This document shows, in pieces, positions 1 to 9,273 of a stretch of DNA of 64,000 nt. Location: NCBI GenBank assembly GCA_016699405.1, contig CP064972.1, forward strand, positions 4,495,501-4,559,500, written 5' to 3'. Position 1 is the first letter of the stretch. Each line of letters begins with the position of its first letter. The DNA is from Holophagales bacterium (GTDB taxonomy: Bacteria > Acidobacteriota > Thermoanaerobaculia > Multivoradales > JAGPDF01). The translations under genes and the position numbers were made by a program. Under the pieces are notes generated by a model, which saw only the letters and a list, made by a program, of their open reading frames with translations, did no database searches and was not told where the DNA came from.

Positions 1-7
1 GCGGAGC

Positions 8-1222
8 TCAGGCGCCGAGCCAGGCGGCGAGGTGGGCGAAGACCTCGGGATGGTCGAGCAGATCGAGGTGCCCCATCCCCGTGCCGACGAAGCGGTGTGG
101 CTCGGGGATGCCGAGCCGCCGCACCGGGTCGGTGTGGTCGCCGAGAGCGCTCGCCACCGGTACCAGGCCGTCCCCGGCGAGCAGGCGCTCGCGCAGATCG
201 CCCACCTCCCGGCCGAGCGTCGCCGCGACGGCGTGACAGTCGACACCCGGCGGCAAGGCGAGCGGAACCCGTCGATCCCCGCGGCGAGCGTGACGGTCGA
301 CGCCGCGCCAGTCCTCGTCGCGCACGTTGCCGTAGCGCAGATCGGTGATGCCGGCGCTGCGCAGCGACCCCAGCCGCGCGAGCGGCGCGGCGTAGGGCGC
401 GCCGCCGAGGAGGATCTGGAACCACTGACCGCCACGCTCGAGCGGCGCCCCATGGTGCGGCGTGCCGAGAAAGACGATGCGGCGCAGGCGCGCGGGCCAG
501 CGATGCCCGGCGAGCGTCGCGGCATGAAAGGCGCTGCGCGCCACGAGACCGCCAAGGCTGTGGCCGAGGATCGTCAGCTCCTCCACCGCCGCCGGCCAGG
601 CCTCGACGAGGCCCTCGAGGAGCGCGCTCGCGGCGTGCCCGTTCGTCGAGACGTGGAGACCGGTGTTGTAGTGCAGATAGATCGGGGTCAGGCCGAGCTC
701 GCGGGAGAGCGCCGCGCCATGGTCGTGCCCGCGTCGGTTCCACTGCAGGTCGCTCATGCAGAGCCCGTGCAGTAGCACGAGCAGGCGGCCGTTCGCTTCG
801 GGAAACGCCGCCGCGAGGGCGTCCCGTTCGAGCGGCACGGCGACCCCGGCCTGCCGGACCTGCATCCGAATCGCCAGCGAATTGCCGCGCGCCGCGAGGG
901 TGTCACCCATCACCCCGTTGAGCGCCGCGACGACGCCCTCGCGTCCCGGCGAGAGCGCCGGCTCGGCGAGCAGCGGCTCGAGGCTCTGGAAGGCCGTCTC
1001 GAGACCGCGGCCCACCCGCCGGGTCACCCAGTGGATCGTGCGGTAGACGAGGCCAGCGATCCCGCGCGCTCGCCGGGGGCGCAAGCCCCCCCAGGTGGCG
1101 AACGGGGAGGCGATTCCGGCGTATACCGCCTCGACCAGATCGGTGAGCTCCTCCGTCGCGTCGACGGCGAGGCGTGACGCCGCCCGCCAGTCGGAGGGAC
1201 GAAGAGGCGACGTCGGTGCCAT
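8..1222 (-). CDS. alpha/beta hydrolase (PGAP1/lipase-like)
   Basis: Predicted 404-residue serine hydrolase. The nucleophile elbow GHSLGG places the catalytic serine at about residue 222, after a strand reading LTIL, and an HG oxyanion-type motif (LLVLLHGLCMSD) lies upstream. Near the C-terminus a GDGLVPV segment and a GMGHLDLLDHP segment supply the likely acid and histidine. The FLGTPHHGAPLERGG stretch is typical of PGAP1/triacylglycerol-lipase-like hydrolases acting on lipid esters. The first 100 residues look like a helical cap or N-terminal extension; no clear signal peptide is visible. The ATG at 1222 is preferred because longer readings run into the hydrolase gene just upstream, 13 bases away. 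The substrate cannot be read from the sequence. Confidence 0.85.
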   Translation of the reverse strand: MAPTSPLRPSDWRAASRLAVDATEELTDLVEAVYAGIASPFATWGGLRPRRARGIAGLVYRTIHWVTRRVGRGLETAFQSLEPLLAEPALSPGREGVVAALNGVMGDTLAARGNSLAIRMQVRQAGVAVPLERDALAAAFPEANGRLLVLLHGLCMSDLQWNRRGHDHGAALSRELGLTPIYLHYNTGLHVSTNGHAASALLEGLVEAWPAAVEELTILGHSLGGLVARSAFHAATLAGHRWPARLRRIVFLGTPHHGAPLERGGQWFQILLGGAPYAAPLARLGSLRSAGITDLRYGNVRDEDWRGVDRHARRGDRRVPLALPPGVDCHAVAATLGREVGDLRERLLAGDGLVPVASALGDHTDPVRRLGIPEPHRFVGTGMGHLDLLDHPEVFAHLAAWLGA

Positions 1223-1235
1223 GGCGAACCGGCGC

Positions 1236-2159
1236 TCAGGGGCGCTTCTGGGCGGCGAGCCAGGTCCAGAGATCGTGCTCGGCGAACGCGGGATCCCACA
1301 CGCCGTGGCCGACGCCCCAGTAGAGGCGCAGGCGGAAGATCGCCCCCCGATCCCGCAGCTCGCGCGCCAGCCGTCGCGATGCCGCCACCGGCACCACCGG
1401 ATCCTCGGTCCCGTGGGCGAGCCAGACCGGCAAGGACGCGATCGCCTTGGCGGCCGCGGCGAACGGATCGTGTCGCGTGAAGGTCTCCGAGAATCCGGTG
1501 GCCTCCACGACAGCGTACGAGTCGGGCGTGCCCTCGCCGACCACCGGGCTGGCGAACGGGTTGCCGAGGTGGTACGCGGCGCGCTCCGCCTCGGTGAGGT
1601 CCTCCCGCCCCGGCACCGTGGGAAATCCACAGACGGAGACCAGCGCCGCGAAGAGCTGCGGATGCCGCGCCGCGATGCGCAACGCCCCATTGCCACCCAT
1701 CGACATGCCGACCACGGCGAGACGCTTGCGGTCGCCGCCGACCTCGGCGATCGTCGCTTCGAGCTCGGCGAGCGCCACGCGCTCGACCGGCGGGCTCCAG
1801 GTCATCCCTTCCGGCGCCTGCGCGAAGACCACCGCGAAGCGAAAGTCCGACGGCGCGCTGGCGATCGCCGGTCCGAGGCCGACGAGCACCGGCTTGAGAC
1901 CGTCGTCGCCGCGCTCGCCGGAGCCGTGCAGGAAGAGGATCACCGGCCAGCCGCCCGCCGGCCGCTCGCCGAAGGGCACGAAGACCCGGTAGCGGTGCTC
2001 GACCCCGTCGAGCGACAGGGTGCGTGCCGGGAAGAGCCGTTCCACGAGCACCGGAGGGATCGGCACGCCGGCGTCGCTCACACCGGGGAGGAGGATCGAC
2101 ATCGCGAGCGCCGCGGCAAGGGCGAGCCCGCGGCGCGACGGTGTGCAGGAGGATCGCAT
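1236..2159 (-). CDS. secreted esterase/phospholipase-like alpha/beta hydrolase
   Basis: 307-residue hydrolase with an N-terminal signal peptide: basic MRSSCTPSRRG, a hydrophobic core, and probable cleavage near VSDAG at residues 28-32. The fold resembles carboxylesterase/PHB-depolymerase-like enzymes: VILFLHGSGERGDDG, then GMSMGGNGA carrying the nucleophile serine, HGTEDPVVPV carrying the acid, and GVGHGVWD carrying the histidine. It probably acts in the periplasm or outside the cell on small esters. It reads in the same direction as the next hydrolase (13-base gap), so the two are likely co-transcribed. The substrate is unknown. Confidence 0.85.
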   Translation of the reverse strand: MRSSCTPSRRGLALAAALAMSILLPGVSDAGVPIPPVLVERLFPARTLSLDGVEHRYRVFVPFGERPAGGWPVILFLHGSGERGDDGLKPVLVGLGPAIASAPSDFRFAVVFAQAPEGMTWSPPVERVALAELEATIAEVGGDRKRLAVVGMSMGGNGALRIAARHPQLFAALVSVCGFPTVPGREDLTEAERAAYHLGNPFASPVVGEGTPDSYAVVEATGFSETFTRHDPFAAAAKAIASLPVWLAHGTEDPVVPVAASRRLARELRDRGAIFRLRLYWGVGHGVWDPAFAEHDLWTWLAAQKRP

Positions 2160-2196
2160 CGGAGAGTCTCCATCGCCCGGGCGAGCGAGACGCCGC

Positions 2197-4161
2197 TCAC
2201 GCTGCCGCGACCTCGCGCATGACCCGGGCGAGCGTCGCCGCGAAGCCCTCGACGAAATCGGTGCGGGCGCGCGAACCGACGAGGAACGGGTCCATCACCG
2301 TGCAGCGCACCACGCTCAAGCCGCCGGCGCGCAGGTAGTCGTCGTAGGCGAAGCCGAGCGTGGCCAGCATCGGCTCGACCGAGCGCCGGTACTCGCCCGC
2401 CCGCAGCACGGTCTTGGTGACGTAGTAGTCGGGCTCGCGTCCACCCTGACGGGCGGCGCCGGCACTCATCGCGTCGTAGATCCCGGTGGCGAAGGCGTTC
2501 GCCTCGGCGACCGTCGCGGCGCCGGGCGGCAGCGCGACGAAGCAGACGATGTTCATGTCCGGGTCGGGGAGCGGCACGACGCGGAACGGCGCCCACTTCC
2601 CTTCGCGCAGTCGGCGGTGCAGCGCCCGTGCGCCGCGGACGGTGGCGTGCACCAATCTGCCGTGCCCTTCGGCGTCGAGCGGCAAGACCCGATGCGAGAG
2701 CCAGACCCCGGCCGCCGCCGCGCCGGGCTTCGAGCCCTCGAAGATGAACTGCCCGAGCTGCCCCCACTCGGATGCCCCGCGGTGGAAGAGGTAGGGCGCC
2801 TCCGAGGCGACGAGATCGCGCCCGCGGCGATCGGCGAACAGCACCGCACCCGCCGGGTAGGGCACGAAGCCGAGCTTGTGCGGGTCGATGGTCACCGAGT
2901 CGGCCGCTTCCACGGCGCAGAAGGCATGGTAGATGCCCTCCTCCGGCCAGGGCTCGGCCGAGTCGTCGGCGGGCACGCCGGCGAGCGAATCGGCCACCAC
3001 GTCCTCGTAGGCACGCCGCGCCCCCGAGCGCTCGCGCGTCACCGAGAGGGCGTAGCCGCCCCAGGCGGCGTCGACGTGGATCGGGAAGGCGAGTCCGAGC
3101 TCGCGGCCGGCGCGCTCGCGCAGCGCGGCGACCTCGTCGAGACGGTCGAAGGCGCTCTCCTCGGTGGTGCCGAGCACCCCGACCACCGCGACCACCGCCT
3201 GGCGCCGCCGGGCGAGCCACTCGAGCGTCTCCCACAGGGCGTGGGTGTCCATGCGGAAACGGCGGTCGACCGGCACGTGGACGAGATGGTCGGCGCCGAT
3301 GCCGAGGGCGCGGCAGATCTTCGACCAGGAGTAGTGCGCGGTGGCCGGCACCAGCACCACCGCGGGCGGCAGCGCATCCCCGAACTCCAGTGCCAGGCGC
3401 CGGCCGTACTCCTGGTAGCCGACGCGCGCCAGCGTGTGCGAAGCGATCGCCTCGCTCGCCTCCTCGACGCTCTCGGCGCCGGCGACGAAGCGCGCCGCGA
3501 CGTCGAGCGCCGCGCCGGGGGCGAGGTTGAGCAGCCCCCAGAGGTCGAGATCGAGGAGGTTCGTCTCGCGCCCGTCGGGCCGCGCCACCGGCAGCTCGCG
3601 CACCCCGAGCTCGTCGGCCGCACCGAAGACGGCAAGCGGCAGGTACTTGACGTTGCGCGCCACCCACAGCGCCTCGAAGTTGGCGACGGTGCCGCCCGAG
3701 GTGAGATGACCCCAGTGCCGCTCGCCGTCGAAGCCGACCATCGCGGCGAGCTGCGCGGCGACCTCGAGCTCCATGCGCGTCGTCACCGGCGACGCCTCGG
3801 CGGCGACGTTGTTCGGGTTGTAGAGCATCGTCGCGAAGTAGCCGACGAGGCTCGCCAGCGTCAGGTCGGCGCACATGTGGCCGATGTAGCGCGGCGAGAA
3901 GAACGGCACGCCCCCCTTGAGCTCGCCGAGCAGGGCCATCAGCTCCTGCGAGAGCAGCGAAGCCGAGCGCTCGAACGCCGGGCTCCGCTTGTCGCTCTCG
4001 AGAATCGAAAAGCCGTCCTCGGGATGGACGTTGCGCCGCCAGAAGACGTGATCGCGCAGCGCCTCGAGCAGCAACCGCTCGAGCAGCTCGGCGTTCTCCG
4101 CCTTCGGACCGAGAAAGATCGAGCCGAGCTCGAGGGACGGGTCGCGAGGAGGTTCGGCCAC
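2197..4161 (-). CDS. group II pyridoxal-phosphate-dependent decarboxylase
   Basis: 654-residue cytosolic enzyme of the glutamate/aspartate/aromatic-L-amino-acid decarboxylase superfamily (fold type I, group II). The PLP lysine is Lys429 in TIDPHKLGF. HVDAAWGGY provides the cofactor-binding aspartate, and the N-terminal region has the SPRYIGHM and NPNNVAAEASPVTTRMELE blocks typical of the group. It is longer than a classical glutamate decarboxylase (about 460 residues), with a C-terminal extension (YYVTKTVLRAGEY onward) as in PanP-like and related bacterial enzymes. Amino-acid decarboxylation is secure as a reaction class; the substrate (aspartate, glutamate, tyrosine or another) is not. Confidence 0.88.
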   Translation of the reverse strand: MAEPPRDPSLELGSIFLGPKAENAELLERLLLEALRDHVFWRRNVHPEDGFSILESDKRSPAFERSASLLSQELMALLGELKGGVPFFSPRYIGHMCADLTLASLVGYFATMLYNPNNVAAEASPVTTRMELEVAAQLAAMVGFDGERHWGHLTSGGTVANFEALWVARNVKYLPLAVFGAADELGVRELPVARPDGRETNLLDLDLWGLLNLAPGAALDVAARFVAGAESVEEASEAIASHTLARVGYQEYGRRLALEFGDALPPAVVLVPATAHYSWSKICRALGIGADHLVHVPVDRRFRMDTHALWETLEWLARRRQAVVAVVGVLGTTEESAFDRLDEVAALRERAGRELGLAFPIHVDAAWGGYALSVTRERSGARRAYEDVVADSLAGVPADDSAEPWPEEGIYHAFCAVEAADSVTIDPHKLGFVPYPAGAVLFADRRGRDLVASEAPYLFHRGASEWGQLGQFIFEGSKPGAAAAGVWLSHRVLPLDAEGHGRLVHATVRGARALHRRLREGKWAPFRVVPLPDPDMNIVCFVALPPGAATVAEANAFATGIYDAMSAGAARQGGREPDYYVTKTVLRAGEYRRSVEPMLATLGFAYDDYLRAGGLSVVRCTVMDPFLVGSRARTDFVEGFAATLARVMREVAAA

Positions 4162-4261
4162 GGGAGGTCTCCGGGAGCGCAGTCTAGCCCGACCCGGCGT
4201 CTCGGCGTGACCGAGCGCCGCACCGCTGCCGTGCCGCTACCCCCACGCACCCCAGAGAGCA

Positions 4262-4294
4262 ATCGGCCCCCGGAGCAGCACCCCGGGGGCCGAT
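4262..4294. terminator. strong hairpin, candidate terminator
   Basis: Perfect 12-bp inverted repeat ATCGGCCCCCGG / CCGGGGGCCGAT with a 9-base loop. It lies 31 bases past the stop of the minus-strand C69 dipeptidase and about 100 bases upstream of the decarboxylase start, so it probably ends dipeptidase transcription. There is no clear U-tract, so the mechanism is uncertain. Confidence 0.6.
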
Positions 4295-4324
4295 CCCTGC
4301 AGGCCGCTCGAATCGAGGGTCGAA

Positions 4325-5962
4325 CTACTCCTTCTTCTTCTCCGCCGGCACCGCCTTGCGGACGCCCTCTTCGACGACGATCGCGCGGTACCAGGAGTCC
4401 GGGTAGCGCGGGTGGGTGACGTGACCCTGGGAGTCCTTGACGTTGCCGTCCATGTACTTGACCAGGAGCTGCTCGCCGAGCTTCTTCCAGCGTGCGGTGA
4501 CCTTCTCGCCGCGCTCGATCGAGTAGCGGGTCAGGTAGTCGCGGGCGAGGCCGGGCGAGCGCTTGTAGAGATCGCCGGCCGCCTCGTCGATCTGCGCCTG
4601 CTCGGCGAGGAACGAGCCCTCGAGCTCACGCTGCACCGCCTGGATGTCGACGATCATGTCCGAGTAGCGCGAATAGGCGGTGTTGGCCACCCAGTTGAAC
4701 ACCCAGAAGGCCGAATTCCACGAGAAGGTCTCGAGGTCGGCCACGCCGACGGCGAAGCTCGGCGGCACCTCCTGGATTCCCGCGTACATCGGCGTGTAGA
4801 CGGTCGAATAGGTGTCGTCGAGACCGAACCAGAGCACGCCGCCGATCGGGTCGGGCAGCCACGAACGGAGCTGCGAGACGAAGGAGAAGCCGGTCTGCTG
4901 CGTCGAAACCGCCCGCTCGTGCACGTACTCCTTGTCGTCGACCTTCCAGGTCATCGGCCGCCAGCGGTACGGACAGGCGAACGGCCCGGCGCCGACGCCC
5001 TTCGAGAGGTCGAGCTCGGTGCCCTCGAAGTGGTCGCGCATCAGCTCCATCGTGTCGTGAACCGAGATCTTCTTGTCCGGCTTGATCCAGAGCGGAATGC
5101 GCTTGTCGAGGTTCGAGCCGTCGATCTGGTCGACCGTCCACTTCTGCGACGGGGCGACGCGGCGGAAGAAGCTCCAGACGCGCGCCTCGCAGAAGCGCGC
5201 GCCGCCGAACTCGAGCGGCGCGTAGGTGTCGGAGAAGGAGAACTCGGCGTCCTTGCCCTTGAACCAGCCCTTGTCGCGGGCGAAGGAGATCACGTCCTTG
5301 GCGAAGAGGGCGCGCGTCGGGTCGTCCTGCGGGAAGGTGCGGATGCGCGCCTGGTTGGCGTGGCCGGAGACATAGCCGTCCGGGACCTTCACCGCCACCC
5401 ACAACGCGCCCTTCTGCCCCTCGCCCTTGCCGATCATCTCGAGGATCCACGCCTCGTTCGGGTCGGCGACCGAGAACGACTCGCCGGTCGAGGCGTAGCC
5501 GAAGCGCTCGACGAGCGACGTCATCACCTGGATCGCCTCGCGCGCCGTCTTCGCCCGCTCGAGGGCGATGTACATCAGCGAGCCGTAGTCGATGATGCCG
5601 GCGGGCTTGGCGAGCTCCTCGCGCCCGCCGAAGGTGGTCTCGCCGACGGAGACCTGGTGCTCGTTCATGTTGCCGACCCGCGTGTAGGTCGTCGACGGCT
5701 GCGGGATGCGGCCGAGGAACTTGCCGGTGTCCCACTCGACGATGTCGCGCATCGCTCCGGGGCCGTAGGTGGCGCCCGGGGCGAAGTAGAGCTCGCCATA
5801 GAGCTCGTGCGAGTCGGCCGAGTAGGTGATCATCGTCGAGCCGTCGGCCGAGGCTCCCTTGGTGATCAGGTAGTTCGTGCAAGCCGGAGCCGGCGCCGCG
5901 AGCAGGGCGGCCAGCAGGGCCGCAGCGGGCACGGCGAGGGCGTTCGAAGCGCGTCGGAGCAT
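4325..5962 (-). CDS. secreted peptidase C69 family dipeptidase
   Basis: 545-residue N-terminal-nucleophile hydrolase related to PepD dipeptidases. A signal peptide (MLRRASN plus an Ala/Leu core) ends at APA, and the next residue, Cys28 in CTNYLITKGASADGS, would become the catalytic N-terminal cysteine after cleavage; in this family the nucleophile is a free N-terminal Cys. Further family blocks are VGNMNEHQVSVGETTFGG and DPNEAWILEM. The true start is the ATG at 5962, preceded by GGGAGGA at good spacing; the frame stays open for about 400 codons upstream, but that part is antisense to the neighbouring asparaginase. It probably degrades dipeptides in the periplasm. The C-terminus ends in a lysine/glutamate-rich tail. 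Confidence 0.9.
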   Translation of the reverse strand: MLRRASNALAVPAAALLAALLAAPAPACTNYLITKGASADGSTMITYSADSHELYGELYFAPGATYGPGAMRDIVEWDTGKFLGRIPQPSTTYTRVGNMNEHQVSVGETTFGGREELAKPAGIIDYGSLMYIALERAKTAREAIQVMTSLVERFGYASTGESFSVADPNEAWILEMIGKGEGQKGALWVAVKVPDGYVSGHANQARIRTFPQDDPTRALFAKDVISFARDKGWFKGKDAEFSFSDTYAPLEFGGARFCEARVWSFFRRVAPSQKWTVDQIDGSNLDKRIPLWIKPDKKISVHDTMELMRDHFEGTELDLSKGVGAGPFACPYRWRPMTWKVDDKEYVHERAVSTQQTGFSFVSQLRSWLPDPIGGVLWFGLDDTYSTVYTPMYAGIQEVPPSFAVGVADLETFSWNSAFWVFNWVANTAYSRYSDMIVDIQAVQRELEGSFLAEQAQIDEAAGDLYKRSPGLARDYLTRYSIERGEKVTARWKKLGEQLLVKYMDGNVKDSQGHVTHPRYPDSWYRAIVVEEGVRKAVPAEKKKE

Positions 5963-6029
5963 GCGTCCTCCCTGAAGTGGAGCGGGGGCCGCGACCCGCG
6001 GCGCCCGGAGAATGCTACCGGGAAATCCC

Positions 6030-6099
6030 GGGACAGGCACCACCTGGCGTCGAAACTGGTGCGCGGCACCTCTTTTCCCCGAGAATGAGGGCCAGTCCC
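6030..6099. repeat. imperfect palindromic element in a divergent intergenic region
   Basis: Between two divergent genes, GGGACAGGC (6030-6038) pairs with GCCAGTCCC (6091-6099) with one mismatch, and an inner GCACCA/TGGTGC pair (6038-6043, 6057-6062) nests inside. Two GGCACC motifs occur, the same core as the window's REP-like repeats, although the full 18-base consensus is absent. It may be a diverged REP-like element or an operator. Confidence 0.4.
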
Positions 6100-6121
6100 C
6101 ACTTTCCTCACGGAGGATGCG

Positions 6122-7240
6122 ATGAGCCCGATCAATCGACGCGAGCTGCTGGTGGGCACGGCGGCCCTGGCGGCCGCCCGGCCGCTCGCCGGCGAGGCCC
6201 CGGCGGTCGTGGTGCCGAAGCCGGGTCCGGTGGTGGTCGCCTCGGCGAACGGCCACAAGTTCCGCAACGGCGGGCCGCGAACCGCCGTCGAGGAGGCGTT
6301 CGCGCAGCTCCTCGCCGGCGAGGATCCGGTGCAGGCGGCGGTGGCGGGGGTGCGGATCAACGAGCTCGACCCGACCGACGAAAGCGTCGGCTTCGGCGGC
6401 CTGCCGAACGCCGACGGCGTGGTGCAGCTCGACTCGGCCTGCATGGACGGCAAGCGCAAACGCGCCGGCGGCGTGGCAGCGCTCGAAGGGGTGCGCACGC
6501 CGGCGGCGGTGGCGCTCGCCGTGCTGCGCGAGACCGACCACCACCTGCTCGTCGGCGAAGGGGCACAGCGCTTCGCCCGCCAGATCGGCATGCTCGTCGA
6601 GCCCGAGCTGACGACCGAGAGCTCGCGCCGCAAGTGGATCGAGTGGAAGCGCAAGATCGACCCCGAGCACTGGCTCGACCCGGCGCGCCGCGAAGCGGCG
6701 GCGGAGGCGGCGCGCGCGGCGATGATTGCCGAGGGCAGGGTCGACCCCGACCACGCCTTCGGCACCATTCACCTCTCCGCGCTCTCGCCGCAGGGCGACC
6801 TCGGCTGCGTGACGACCACTTCGGGGCTCGCCTGGAAGATCCCGGGCCGCGTGGGCGATTCGCCGATTCTCGGCGCCGGCCTCTACCTCGACAACGAGGT
6901 CGGCTCGGCCGGCTCGACCGGGCGCGGCGAGGCCAACCTCTACAACCTGAGCTCGTTCTTCATCGTCGAGGAAATGCGGCGCGGCAGACACCCCAAGGAC
7001 GCCGCGCTCGCCGCGCTCTCTCGCATTCGCGCCGCGACGATCGAGAAGCGGCTGCTCGACGCCAAGGGGCAACCGAAGTTCAACGTCAGCTTCTACGTCG
7101 TCGACCGCAGCGGGCGCACCGCCGGCGCGACGATGTTCCACCAGGTCGGCTCCGGCGTCGCCCAGTGGGCAGTCTGCAACGAACACGGCGCCGAGTTGCG
7201 GGAGACCGAGGCGCTCTTCGAGGCGATGGCGCCGGGCTGA
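6122..7240 (+). CDS. N4-(beta-N-acetylglucosaminyl)-L-asparaginase family hydrolase
   Basis: 372-residue Ntn-hydrolase of the glycosylasparaginase/isoaspartyl-peptidase family. These enzymes are made as inactive precursors and cleave themselves before a threonine, which becomes the nucleophile. Here that residue is probably Thr215 in FGTIHLSAL, and the glycine-rich block NEVGSAGSTGRGE follows as in characterised members. The N-terminus (INRRELLVGTAALAAARPL) resembles a Tat signal, implying a periplasmic, folded export product. It would remove glycans linked to asparagine or process isoaspartyl peptides. It diverges from the secreted C69 dipeptidase, suggesting a shared role in scavenging peptides or glycopeptides. 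Confidence 0.88.
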   Translation: MSPINRRELLVGTAALAAARPLAGEAPAVVVPKPGPVVVASANGHKFRNGGPRTAVEEAFAQLLAGEDPVQAAVAGVRINELDPTDESVGFGGLPNADGVVQLDSACMDGKRKRAGGVAALEGVRTPAAVALAVLRETDHHLLVGEGAQRFARQIGMLVEPELTTESSRRKWIEWKRKIDPEHWLDPARREAAAEAARAAMIAEGRVDPDHAFGTIHLSALSPQGDLGCVTTTSGLAWKIPGRVGDSPILGAGLYLDNEVGSAGSTGRGEANLYNLSSFFIVEEMRRGRHPKDAALAALSRIRAATIEKRLLDAKGQPKFNVSFYVVDRSGRTAGATMFHQVGSGVAQWAVCNEHGAELRETEALFEAMAPG

Positions 7241-7262
7241 TGGCGAACGGCCGGCTGCGCGC

Positions 7263-8255
7263 TCAGCGGGCGGGCTCCAGCCGCCAGAGTCGGCGGAGCC
7301 GTCCGAGGACGAGACGCACCGCGAGGGAGTGCCGCGATCGGCGGCGGCCGGCCGCCGCCGGGATCTCCTCGAAGAGCAGGCGACGCCAGATCTCGACGAG
7401 GCGGTCGCTGGCGAACTCCCGCGCCCGCTCGCGACCGTGCTCGACCATTGCCCGGAAGAGCCCTGGTTCGTCGCGGAGACGGCGGACCGCGCCGAAGGCC
7501 TCTTCGAGCGTCGATGCCTCGAAGTAGTCGAGCTCGCTGCGCCGCAACTCCCGGCAGGCCCACTCGGCCCCGAGAATCGCCGGCACGCCCGCCAACCAGG
7601 CGTTGATCAGCTTCGTCGCCGGCTTCGCGGTGTGGAGGCGGCGATCCCGCGGACGGATGGCGAGCAGCACGTCGACGTCGTCGAACCTCGGCCAGCCGAG
7701 CATCGTGCAACGGTGGCGGGAGCGGTCGAAGTCGACGGCGTCGAGCGACCATCCGATGCCGAGCTCGGCCAGCCGGGCGGGCCAGGCCTCGCCCCGGAAG
7801 GACGCATCGAGGTTGGCGGCGAATCCCTTGTAGGCGACGCTCTCGAGGCGGTCGCCGCGTGCCGGGTCGCGCTTCACCAGCCCGGGTTGCGGCCAGTGCG
7901 GAACGGGGAAACGCCATCCGTCGGCAGCGAAACGTCCGTTCTGCAGGATCTCGAAATCGGCGAAGAGCGCCGGTCTCAGATCCCCGCGCACGACGACGAG
8001 ATGGGCCCTCGCCAGGGCATGGCGCTCGGCGAAGAGCCGGCGTTTGTGCTTGGCGTGGAAGACGATCGCGCCGGAGGTGGGGAGGGTGCCCGTCAGCTCC
8101 ACCGGCAACCCGGCCCGAGCGAGCCGCAGGTAGGTTTGCAGGATCCAGGCTCGCTCGCCGACCTGAAACTCCTGCGGCTCGGCATCCGGATCGAGGCCCC
8201 GCAACCGCGCGAGGTCGCTCTCACCGGGCAGGTAGAATGCGACCGAGCCCGTCAC
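7263..8255 (-). CDS. glycosyltransferase-like protein (group 1-type C-terminal half)
   Basis: About 330 residues. The C-terminal half has a GT-B-like donor-binding region (KLINAWLAGVPAILG, then DYFEASTLEEA) as in group 1 glycosyltransferases; the N-terminal half is less conserved and opens with VAFYLPGESDL. The GTG at 8255 is preferred, with an upstream GGGCGAGG, because longer starts would overlap the divergent gene beginning at 8307. It pairs with a divergent GT14-type enzyme, so both probably act on a surface polysaccharide or glycan. Donor and acceptor are unknown. Confidence 0.72.
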   Translation of the reverse strand: MTGSVAFYLPGESDLARLRGLDPDAEPQEFQVGERAWILQTYLRLARAGLPVELTGTLPTSGAIVFHAKHKRRLFAERHALARAHLVVVRGDLRPALFADFEILQNGRFAADGWRFPVPHWPQPGLVKRDPARGDRLESVAYKGFAANLDASFRGEAWPARLAELGIGWSLDAVDFDRSRHRCTMLGWPRFDDVDVLLAIRPRDRRLHTAKPATKLINAWLAGVPAILGAEWACRELRRSELDYFEASTLEEAFGAVRRLRDEPGLFRAMVEHGRERAREFASDRLVEIWRRLLFEEIPAAAGRRRSRHSLAVRLVLGRLRRLWRLEPAR

Positions 8256-8306
8256 TGCGCCTCGCCCGACGGCAGCTCCGCCTCTCGGGAATGGCTCGGG
8301 GAACTC

Positions 8307-9251
8307 ATGCGGACCGTCTACTTCATCCAGAGCCATGACGCTCCCGAGTTGCTCGGACGTCTGGTGGAAAGGCTGCGAGCTCCCCATTCCGGCAACCTCA
8401 TCATAATCGCCTGGGACGCCTCGCGACGAACCGTTGCTCCTTCCGACCTTCCGCGCGGCGCCGACATCGTGACCCGCCTGGGGACCCAACCGGTTCGACG
8501 GGGAGAGCTTTCGTGTCTCACGCCCTACCTCGACGCCTGCCGCTGGCTCGTCGACGAGCGGATCGACTTCGACTGGTTGGTCTACCTCTCCGGCCGGGAC
8601 TACCCGGTGCGACCGGTCTGGGCCATCGAGCGCGACCTTGCCGCCTCACCCTGCGATGGTGCCATTCGTAGCTGGGACGTCCTGTCAGGTGCCAGCCCCT
8701 GGGGGCTGCGGCGAGGTCGACGACGCTACTTCTATCGCTACCGCAGCCTCTCCTCCGGCTGGCGCTGGCCGCTCAAGCTCCTCAAGCCGCTGCTCCGTCT
8801 CGCCGGATTCGAGCTGTCGTTCGTCTACGGAGTGCACCTCGGCACTCCGGCGCGTCCATCCCTGTTCGCCAAGGGGTTCGCCTGCTACGGCGGCTACCAG
8901 TGGCACAACCTGAGGCGCGCGGCCGTCGAAGCGCTGGTCGAGGCCACCCGGCCCGGCCAGCCGATCCTCGAGTACTTCCGTCACACCCTGGTGCCCGACG
9001 AAGCCCTGGTGCAGACCGTTCTCGTCAACTCCGGCGCCTTCCGCCTGCAGGACGACTCGCGACGCTTCGCCGACACGCACGAGCGCCCGGGCGGCCACGC
9101 GCGCTTCCTCGAGATGGCCGACGCACCCCAGCTGACGAACGGGTGCTACGACTTCGCGCGCCGCTTCGACGCGACGATCAGTCGCGAGCTGCTCGACTGG
9201 CTGGACGCCGAGGTGCACGACCGACGGCCGATGCCGGTGCGCTCGAGCTGA
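8307..9251 (+). CDS. GT14-family (core-2/I-branching-like) glycosyltransferase
   Basis: 314-residue protein with the hallmarks of bacterial GT14 enzymes: MRTVYFIQSHDAPELL at the N-terminus, the YLSGRDYPV block (about residues 97-105), and VPDEALVQTVLVNS near residue 230, matching the acidic PDE segment of eukaryotic core-2/I-branching and xylosyltransferases. A GGGGAACTC ribosome-binding site precedes ATG 8307; the frame is open further upstream but that stretch is antisense to the divergent gene. Probable inverting sugar transfer onto a surface glycan; no transmembrane segment is evident. Bacterial members are poorly characterised. Confidence 0.8.
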   Translation: MRTVYFIQSHDAPELLGRLVERLRAPHSGNLIIIAWDASRRTVAPSDLPRGADIVTRLGTQPVRRGELSCLTPYLDACRWLVDERIDFDWLVYLSGRDYPVRPVWAIERDLAASPCDGAIRSWDVLSGASPWGLRRGRRRYFYRYRSLSSGWRWPLKLLKPLLRLAGFELSFVYGVHLGTPARPSLFAKGFACYGGYQWHNLRRAAVEALVEATRPGQPILEYFRHTLVPDEALVQTVLVNSGAFRLQDDSRRFADTHERPGGHARFLEMADAPQLTNGCYDFARRFDATISRELLDWLDAEVHDRRPMPVRSS

Positions 9252-9273
9252 CCCGCCGTTCGGGCGGCGGCGC

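Noticed and set aside
1095..4419. Very long plus-strand open frames (up to 799 codons) opposite the first three genes
   Set aside because: They are arginine/histidine-rich antisense shadows typical of high-GC DNA, without start signals or domain motifs. The same applies to long antisense frames across 33-42 kb and 52-57 kb.
5963..7186. N-terminal extension of the C69 dipeptidase to 953 residues
   Set aside because: It is antisense to the asparaginase gene, and a signal peptide with a good ribosome-binding site starts at 5962.
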